From Actinoplanes derwentensis (GTDB lineage Bacteria > Actinomycetota > Actinomycetes > Mycobacteriales > Micromonosporaceae), in contig NZ_LT629758.1 in NCBI RefSeq assembly GCF_900104725.1, positions 2,232,001-2,296,000 on the forward strand: DNA of 64,000 nucleotides. Direction: 5' to 3'. A model generated the notes under the pieces. It made no database searches. It was not told where the DNA came from and saw nothing but the letters and a program-made list of their open reading frames with translations. This document shows, piece by piece, positions 58,851 through 64,000 of the stretch. Position 1 is the first letter of the stretch; each line of letters opens with the position of its first letter. Made by a program: the position numbers and the translations under genes.

Positions 58851-59599
58851 CCCCGGCCGACGAACTGATCGCCAGCCGCCGGCTGCCGTCCCCGCCCGAA
58901 CGGGTCTGGGCGGCGTTCACGTCCCCGGCGGGTGTCGCGGCGTTCTGGGGCGGCTCGCACGCCGTCGTCACCGAGGAGTCGGTCGCACTCGACCTGCGAC
59001 CCGGCGGCGAATTCAAGGTCGACACCCTGCGATTCGTGTACGTCAGCCTCGCCGCCCCGCACGAGCTGATCTTCGACGAGCCGCTGACCGGGATCCGCAC
59101 CACCGTGTCGATCCGCGCCGACGGCAGCGGCTCCCATCTCACCGTCCACCAGCGGCGGCTCCCGCCCCGGCTGCGTACCGCCCGAGCCGCCCGGGGACTC
59201 GCCTCGATCCTGGGCGCCCTGGACCACCACCTGCAGAAGGAGAACCGGATGACCACCCAACGCGCGACCGTCGAGGAGTACTTCGACGGGTTCCGGACCA
59301 GTGACCACCCGCGCATCCTGGCCACTCTCACCGACGACGTCGAATGGATCATCCACGGGCACCGCACCACTAAGGGCAAGACCGAATTCGACGGTGAGAT
59401 CGAGAACCCGGCCTTCACCGGCAGTCCGGTCCTGGACGTCGAGCGGGTTCTGCAGGACGGCCCGGTCGTCGTGGTCACCGGCGTGGGCCGGGGCACGACC
59501 GTGGAACATGGGCCGTTCCGATTCGCGTTCAACGACCTGTTCACGTTCCGCGACGCCCTGATCAGCCGGGTCGACTCCTACGTGGTCCCGCTGCCGTGA
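58847..59599 (+). CDS. SRPBCC (AHSA1-like) domain fused to an NTF2-like domain
   Basis: One open frame of 250 codons. Residues 1 to about 130 are an AHSA1/SRPBCC ligand-binding domain (SRRLPSPPERVWAAFTSPAG; LDLRPGGEFKVDTLRFVYVS). From Met135 an NTF2/SnoaL-like protein begins (MTTQRATVEEYFDGFRTSDH). The internal ATG (59249) is preceded by AGAAGGAGA, a strong ribosome binding site, so the second domain may also be made separately. Perhaps two genes merged by loss of a stop codon. Coupled to the ArsR gene by GTGA. Function unknown. Confidence 0.8.
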   Translation: MTPADELIASRRLPSPPERVWAAFTSPAGVAAFWGGSHAVVTEESVALDLRPGGEFKVDTLRFVYVSLAAPHELIFDEPLTGIRTTVSIRADGSGSHLTVHQRRLPPRLRTARAARGLASILGALDHHLQKENRMTTQRATVEEYFDGFRTSDHPRILATLTDDVEWIIHGHRTTKGKTEFDGEIENPAFTGSPVLDVERVLQDGPVVVVTGVGRGTTVEHGPFRFAFNDLFTFRDALISRVDSYVVPLP

Positions 59600-59783
59600 G
59601 ACCGGTTCCAGAAGGCCAGCCGGTAGATCCGCGGTTCACCGGACTGGACGTCTTTCCTCGGCCACCCAGGTCGGCGCGACCTACGGCGAGTGGATCGCGG
59701 TCGGCAGACCCCTGAGACAGGACCTGAACGGAAGGTCATGAAGAGGTCCCGCGGGCGGAGAAGGACTCCCCCTCGGGAACCGG

Positions 59784-60368
59784 TCAATGGATCACCTCGT
59801 GTCGCCACTGGGGGCGGGGCTCGCGGTGCAGGTCCCAGTAGTGCTCGGCGATGGTGTCGGGGTCGTGGAAGGTGCCGGGCGCGACCGGGCCGGTGACGGT
59901 GACCGTGGCGACGTGCACGTCTTGCGGGCCGAACTGGCGCTGCAGCAGGTCGGCGACGGTGCGGGCGGCGGCTTTGCCGAGTGACAGCGACACATACGCC
60001 GGTTTCGGCTCGGGCATGCCACCGGTGATCAGGAACGTCTTCGTTGCCGGTAGGAGGTGCGCGGCGGTGGTGAGGATCCCGCCGACGTTGACCGCCCACG
60101 CTTCCTGCAGATCTTTCAGGGGCAGCTCACCGAGGGTGTCGGCCTGGATCAGCGCGGCGTTGTAGACGACCACCTCGGGTGGCCCGAATCTGGTCGCGGC
60201 AGTGTCGAGGGCCGCGCGCAGGGCGGACTCGTCGGTGCAGTCGGCGCTCACCACGCCGGGGCCGGGTGTGCGGGCGATCAGGGTGACGGGGAGGCCCTCG
60301 CGGGCGAAGCGTGCGGCGACCGAACGCCCGATCCCGGGGCCCGCGCCGATGACTACCAGTCCTGCCAT
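59784..60368 (-). CDS. SDR-like NAD(P)-binding protein
   Basis: A 194-residue protein: MAGLVVIGAGPGIGRSVAAR has the Rossmann loop GxGPGIG. The VVVYNAALIQADTLGELPL segment and LGKAAARTVADLLQRQFGPQ follow. Ser and Tyr of the SDR triad are in the SLSLGKAAA region in atypical spacing (the usual Y-x-x-x-K reads S-L-G-K), so activity is uncertain. It is the short SDR type common in actinomycetes. The 184 bp on its right-hand neighbour's side (59600-59783) contains no gene. Confidence 0.8.
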   Translation of the reverse strand: MAGLVVIGAGPGIGRSVAARFAREGLPVTLIARTPGPGVVSADCTDESALRAALDTAATRFGPPEVVVYNAALIQADTLGELPLKDLQEAWAVNVGGILTTAAHLLPATKTFLITGGMPEPKPAYVSLSLGKAAARTVADLLQRQFGPQDVHVATVTVTGPVAPGTFHDPDTIAEHYWDLHREPRPQWRHEVIH

Positions 60369-60440
60369 GCCAACGACGGTAAACGTTCCCACGATGGGAA
60401 GGTCAAGCCCGGGGAGCCACCTCGGGCTTGACCTTCACGG

Positions 60441-60863
60441 TCAGACCGTGACTGCGGCTGGTTCGCGGCGTTTGCCGATCAGGGCGTCCAGGGAGTAGTG
60501 GCCGGCGCCGAACGCGGCGATCACCAGGAACGTCCAGGCGTAGAGGGCGGCATTGACGCCGCCGTTCTCGATCGGCAGCAGGCCGTCGGGCTGGTGCACG
60601 ATGAAGTAGGCGTAGGCCATCGAGCCGGAGGCCAGGATCGCGGCCGGGCGGGTGAGCAGCCCGAGCAGCACGAGGATGCCGCAGGCCAGCTGGATGACCG
60701 CCGCGTACCAGCCGGGCCAGGTGCCGACCGGGATCGGCTCGCCGGTGCCGCGACTGCCGCCGAAGAGGCCGAACAGGCTGGCCAGTCCGTGGCAGGCGAA
60801 CAGCAGGCCGACGACCACACGGAACAGTGGCCAGGTGATCTGGGCGATGCGTGGGGAGGACAA
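60441..60863 (-). CDS. DoxX family membrane protein
   Basis: A 140-residue protein with four membrane segments. The N-terminal LFRVVVGLLFACHGLASLFG and the middle QLACGILVLLGLLTRPAAIL match DoxX. Related proteins are linked to redox or sulfur-stress responses in actinobacteria (for example with thiosulfate sulfurtransferase or SodA); none of those partners is near. GGAGAG before the ATG. Confidence 0.92.
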   Translation of the reverse strand: MSSPRIAQITWPLFRVVVGLLFACHGLASLFGLFGGSRGTGEPIPVGTWPGWYAAVIQLACGILVLLGLLTRPAAILASGSMAYAYFIVHQPDGLLPIENGGVNAALYAWTFLVIAAFGAGHYSLDALIGKRREPAAVTV

Positions 60864-60876
60864 TAGACTCTCCTTA

Positions 60877-60901
60877 GCCGAAAAAGCCGAAATGGCCGAA
60901 A
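60877..60901. repeat. three GCCGAAA repeats at 9-bp spacing in the doxX promoter
   Basis: GCCGAAA at 60877-60883, 60886-60892 and 60895-60901, 14-38 bases upstream of the doxX start codon. Regular spacing suggests regulator binding or a translational enhancer. Confidence 0.6.
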
Positions 60902-60996
60902 GTGGTCCAACTGCCCTGCGACGTTAGTTCGTGGATGTTGCCACATTCATAGACGAACATAAATTTATTCTAAGAGCGGCCATGGAGCACGAACCC

Positions 60997-61491
60997 CTAG
61001 AGTGCCGGCGGTGCGTGCCGGGCGACGTATTCGGCATACGGGGCCAGGCCCACCGCGGCGCGCCGCTGCTCCATGCCGGCCGGATCGTCGCACGGCCACG
61101 GGGCGGGAGCGCCGTCGGCGACGCCGGCGATCTGGGTGCCGTACGTCTGCGGGTGCCCCTCGTTGACCCGGACCCGGTCGTGCAGCATCGCCACCTGCGT
61201 GGGGTCGGCGCCGGCCGCGGTCATCAGGGCCAGGGCGCGGCGCTGGACGTCCAGCTGGCGGTCGGCGTGCTGGGCGATCAGCCAGGCTCGGCGGGCACCT
61301 TCGGGACCGACGAGGGCGGGGGTGGGCCAGCCGTGTTCGTCGAGGATCACGGTGAGGCGATCGGCGTTGCGGACGGTCACCCGCCGGTGTGCCAACTGGG
61401 CGGCGGGGTCGTCACCGAGGGCGCCGGGTTGCAGGCGGAGGTCCTCGTCGGTCAGGTCGGTCAGTTCGCGGGCGAGCGCTTCGTTGAGCAT
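60997..61491 (-). CDS. DUF6624 family protein
   Basis: A 164-residue protein. The RRAWLIAQHADRQLDVQRRA segment and GHPQTYGTQIAGV near the C-terminus are hallmarks of DUF6624 proteins. No enzymatic motif known to me; small, cytoplasmic and helical. It is followed on its left by the doxX promoter region and diverges from the Vgb-like gene, with an AT-rich 83-bp promoter region between them. Confidence 0.82.
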   Translation of the reverse strand: MLNEALARELTDLTDEDLRLQPGALGDDPAAQLAHRRVTVRNADRLTVILDEHGWPTPALVGPEGARRAWLIAQHADRQLDVQRRALALMTAAGADPTQVAMLHDRVRVNEGHPQTYGTQIAGVADGAPAPWPCDDPAGMEQRRAAVGLAPYAEYVARHAPPAL

Positions 61492-61574
61492 GACGTCACG
61501 GTAGGCGGCGGCCCGGATGCTTTCGGTAACCCCTGAATAAAGATCGAAGAGTATCTATCAACAATAATTGGACT

Positions 61575-62438
61575 ATGCCGATCAGCGAGTATCCGGTGGG
61601 CGACGGCGGTCCGTACGCGATCACGACCGGCCTCGACGGCGCGCTGTGGTTCACGCTCGTGCACAGCGGGCGCATCGGACGGCTGGTCCCCGGCGGGCAG
61701 CCCGCGTTCTTCCCACTGGATCCCGGTGGCGGACCGACCGTGATCACCGCTGGCCCGGACGGGGCTCTGTGGTTCACCGAGTTCCAGGGCCACCGGATCG
61801 GGCGGATCACCACCAGCGGCGCGGTCACCGGGTTCGCCGTGCCGGGCCGCGCGCCGTTCGGGATCGCGGCCGGCGCCGACGGGGCGTTGTGGTTCACCGC
61901 GACCGCGACCGACCGGATCGGGCGGATCACCACGGCGGGCCACCTCAGCGAGGTCGCCCTGCCCCGGGCGGGCATGTACCCGTCGGCGATCGCGGCGGCC
62001 GCGGACGGCTCACTGTGGTTCACCCTGAATCAGGCGAACGCGATCGGCCGGATCGGCGCCGACCGGACGGTCAGCGTGTTCGCACTACCGACCGCACAGG
62101 CCGGCCCGGTCGGCATCACGGCCGGCCCGGACGGGGCCCTGTGGTTCACCGAGTTCCTCGCCGGGCAGATCGGCCGGATCACCCCGCACGGGCAGATCAC
62201 CGAGTTCCCCCTGCCGGACCGCGGCGCCCGCCCGCACGCCGTCACCGCCGGCCCCGACGGGCGGCTGTGGTTCACCGAGTGGGCCGGCAACCGGATCGGT
62301 TCGATCACCACCGACGGCGTGATCACCGGCCAGGACCTACCGGCCCCGGGGTCGGAACCGCACGGCATCACGGCAGGCCCGGACGGGGCACTGTGGGCGG
62401 CCCTGGAGTCCGGCGCCCTGGCCCGGATCACCCCCTGA
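61575..62438 (+). CDS. virginiamycin B lyase (Vgb)-like beta-propeller
   Basis: A 287-residue protein made of six to seven repeats of about 42 residues containing GPDGALWFTE and IGRIT (seven-bladed propeller as in Vgb). Vgb linearises streptogramin B antibiotics. The last blade reads GPDGALWAALESGALARITP instead of LWFTE, so the catalytic residues cannot be confirmed and it may be a general propeller protein. No signal peptide, so cytoplasmic. AT-rich promoter upstream. Confidence 0.85.
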   Translation: MPISEYPVGDGGPYAITTGLDGALWFTLVHSGRIGRLVPGGQPAFFPLDPGGGPTVITAGPDGALWFTEFQGHRIGRITTSGAVTGFAVPGRAPFGIAAGADGALWFTATATDRIGRITTAGHLSEVALPRAGMYPSAIAAAADGSLWFTLNQANAIGRIGADRTVSVFALPTAQAGPVGITAGPDGALWFTEFLAGQIGRITPHGQITEFPLPDRGARPHAVTAGPDGRLWFTEWAGNRIGSITTDGVITGQDLPAPGSEPHGITAGPDGALWAALESGALARITP

Positions 62439-62689
62439 AGCAGCACACCGCGCCCGAAACGCACCACCTTCCCCGTACCCAAAACCGCCGTTGATCTTGC
62501 GGTTTGTCTCACCGACACCGAAACCCCATTTCTGGTACGCCTCCGTAAAGCCCCGTGGCCACCCCGCGAGGTGGGCGGCCGGTACCGGCCGTCGCGCGGG
62601 CGCCGGGCGGAGGCGGCGCGGACACCCCCCGGCGTCACCGGCCGACTGGCGGGAGTGGTGGACGGGGGTGCTCCTGCACGCTGTCACCG

Positions 62690-63191
62690 GCGCGGACCTG
62701 CCCACGACCGGGACAAGGCCCACTGGATCGTGCGGGAGCAGATCACCGGACCCCGGGCGATCGCGTTCCTGGAACAGCACTGGGGCAAGGACCTGTCCGG
62801 GTACGACCCGGACGGCCCGCTGCCCGACATCGAACCCGCCGACGGCGAACTCGACCCGTCCCGGGGCACGCTGTCCATCGAACACCGCACCGGCAAACTC
62901 GAGCGCAGCGCCCAATGGCGCGACCGCGGGCTGTCGATCCGGGACCTCGTCGTGGACGTCCAGCCCCGGCGCAACGTGTTCGTCGGCACGGCCGGGCAGG
63001 TCGCCGCCGAATGGGCCCACTACCTGCGGTCCGGCACGGTCGACGATTTCAACATCGTGCCGCAGCTACTGCCCGGCACCATCGAGGACGTCGTCGACAA
63101 ACCGGTGCCGGCGTTGCAGGACCGCGGCGTCCACCGCACCGCCTACACCGGCAACACCCTGCGCGAACATCTCGAACTGCCGTCGCGATAA
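62690..63191 (+). pseudogene. LLM-type flavin monooxygenase (NtaA/DszA-like), 5' truncated
   Basis: The frame reads GPRAIAFLEQHWGKDLSGYD, then RNVFVGTAGQVAAEWAHYLR, DDFNIVPQLLPGTIEDVVDK and RTAYTGNTLREHLEL. This is the C-terminal 40 percent of an NtaA/SnaA/DszA-type FMN-dependent monooxygenase. The first roughly 270 residues with most of the barrel are missing. Upstream sequence to 62439 has no matching part, and the open frame back to 62571 is Arg/Pro-rich filler. Not functional. Confidence 0.82.
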
Positions 63192-63192
63192 G

Positions 63193-63762
63193 TCAGGCCG
63201 GCTGCCACGCCGGGTCCCGGCCGGTGCCCGCGATCAACCGGGCGAGCCGGTCGGCGTCCGCCGGCACCGGGACCGCCGGGCCGAACGCGCCCATCTTGCG
63301 GCCCATGTCACCCATCGTGTCCAGGAACTCGGCCACCGCCGGCAGCAGCGACACGTCGACAGGGTAGGGCTGCCCGATGGCCCGGGACAGGTCCCAGCCG
63401 TGCACCACCAAGTCCACCACCATCATCAGCCCGAGAGTGCGATGCGGCAGGCCCATCCCCGGCGACACCCCGTCCAGGACCGCCGGATCCGCCCACGCAA
63501 TGATCATCTGGTGGGCCTCGGACGCGAAGTCCGCCCGCCAGTCCCCCACCAGGCTGTCCGGGGTCACACCCCAGTCGACCTCCTTACGGTCGGCCACCAG
63601 CTGAAAGTTGCGGACCACCTGGAACAGATGCGACAACAGGTCCCGCACCGTGAACTCGGCACACGGCGTCACCGCCGGCAACTGCTCGTCACGCACCCGC
63701 GCCACCAGCGCGGTCACCACCGGAACCGCCTTGCCGAGCAGATCACTGATCTCAGTAGACAT
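63193..63762 (-). CDS. TIGR03086/maleylpyruvate isomerase-like DinB-fold protein
   Basis: A 189-residue helical protein. LPAVTPCAEFTVRDLLSHLF carries the first metal-binding His, and MMVVDLVVHGWDLSRAIGQP carries two more (VVHGWD), as in mycothiol-dependent DinB/MDMPI-type proteins. TIGR03086 members may act with mycothiol, but their substrates are unknown. The stop lies two bases from the stop of the converging monooxygenase relic. Confidence 0.9.
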   Translation of the reverse strand: MSTEISDLLGKAVPVVTALVARVRDEQLPAVTPCAEFTVRDLLSHLFQVVRNFQLVADRKEVDWGVTPDSLVGDWRADFASEAHQMIIAWADPAVLDGVSPGMGLPHRTLGLMMVVDLVVHGWDLSRAIGQPYPVDVSLLPAVAEFLDTMGDMGRKMGAFGPAVPVPADADRLARLIAGTGRDPAWQPA

Positions 63763-63839
63763 GGACCCAGCCTAGAAACCCCGACACATCCCGGCCAGGT
63801 GAACCAGGCACCCGGCCGGGTGACGCCACCCGCGATCGG

Positions 63840-64000
63840 CTACTCCTGAACCGGCCGGGCCCGGCCCGGATCAGTCACCATCAACCGGTCGTCAGCGATC
63901 TCCGACTCCCCGTTCGCCTCCGCCTCGGTCACCCCGACCAACTGCAGAAAACGATCACCCAACTCCGGATCCGCCGTCAGAATCAGCACCGTCAACCCGG
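63840..64000 (-). CDS. C-terminal end of an unidentified protein (runs off the window)
   Basis: The reverse strand ends with LTVLILTADPELGDRFLQLV, GVTEAEANGESEIADD and a stop at 63840. The F-x-Q-L-V-G-V-T-E-x-E pattern followed by LMVTDP resembles the end of bacterial 'suppressor of fused' domain proteins, but too little is visible to be sure. Codon bias is typical of a real gene. Confidence 0.5.
   Translation of the reverse strand, partial: GLTVLILTADPELGDRFLQLVGVTEAEANGESEIADDRLMVTDPGRARPVQE

Noticed and set aside
1..64000. CRISPR arrays, tRNA or rRNA genes
   Set aside because: No regularly spaced direct repeats with variable spacers and no tRNA-like cloverleaf sequences noticed; a dedicated scan would be needed to exclude a tRNA.

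Overview
The window is high-GC DNA with strong G/C bias at third codon positions, frequent GTG starts and 1-4 bp ATGA/GTGA gene overlaps. Together with a FliA/WhiG-type sigma factor, several LLM/F420-type enzymes, RDD and SpoIIM-type membrane proteins and secreted CBM13 (ricin-fold) hydrolases, this points to a filamentous actinomycete, most likely Micromonosporaceae (Actinoplanes-like). That assignment is inference; there is no rRNA or other taxonomic marker here. I see no tRNA, rRNA or CRISPR array.

Layout. 0-10 kb: patatin fragment, HEAT-repeat protein, nucleoside deaminase, an ohr/ohrR peroxide module with a clear operator, a FliA/WhiG sigma factor, a Clp-N/HTH protein under a perfect 20-bp inverted repeat, small metabolic genes. 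10.9-17.7 kb: the conserved actinobacterial cluster membrane protein-DUF4129-DUF4350-MoxR-DUF58, with a converging SpoIIM-type gene and an RDD gene. 17.7-33.6 kb: mostly regulator/target pairs (TetR-MFS, TetR-SDR, AraC-cupin, MerR against NTF2-SDR, ArsR-MFS), an unusual PIN-type toxin-antitoxin pair, DUF808 and TauE membrane proteins.

33.6-47.7 kb is a decayed, mobile-element-rich island: endonuclease VII relic, N-terminally deleted serine resolvase, a GNAT gene stopped by one in-frame TAA, a Tn3-family tnpA in two separated parts, a second degenerate tyrosine integrase, and a Tn554-like recombinase trio (tyrosine recombinase, large tyrosine recombinase, DUF6262-type protein) with a P-loop kinase-like cargo gene. 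The simplest reading is that the Tn554-like element inserted into the Tn3 tnpA. An intact ECF41 sigma factor / carboxymuconolactone-decarboxylase-like pair sits in the island, but the decarboxylase-like protein lacks the usual CxxC.

47.7-64 kb: a translationally coupled secreted pair (GH19 chitinase and expansin-like protein sharing nearly identical CBM13 modules), a chemoreceptor, a two-component system facing an ABC transporter (the kinase has an apparent -1 frameshift), a TetR/SDR divergent pair with three operator copies, an ArsR gene coupled to an SRPBCC-NTF2 fusion, DoxX, a Vgb-like beta-propeller, and a truncated flavin monooxygenase. Several relics (nhaA, fabF, ntaA-type, duplicated tetR tail) show ongoing gene erosion. 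No single undescribed system dominates; the best leads are the Tn554-in-Tn3 arrangement, the unusual PIN module, the CxxC-less ECF41 partner, and several uncharacterised operators.
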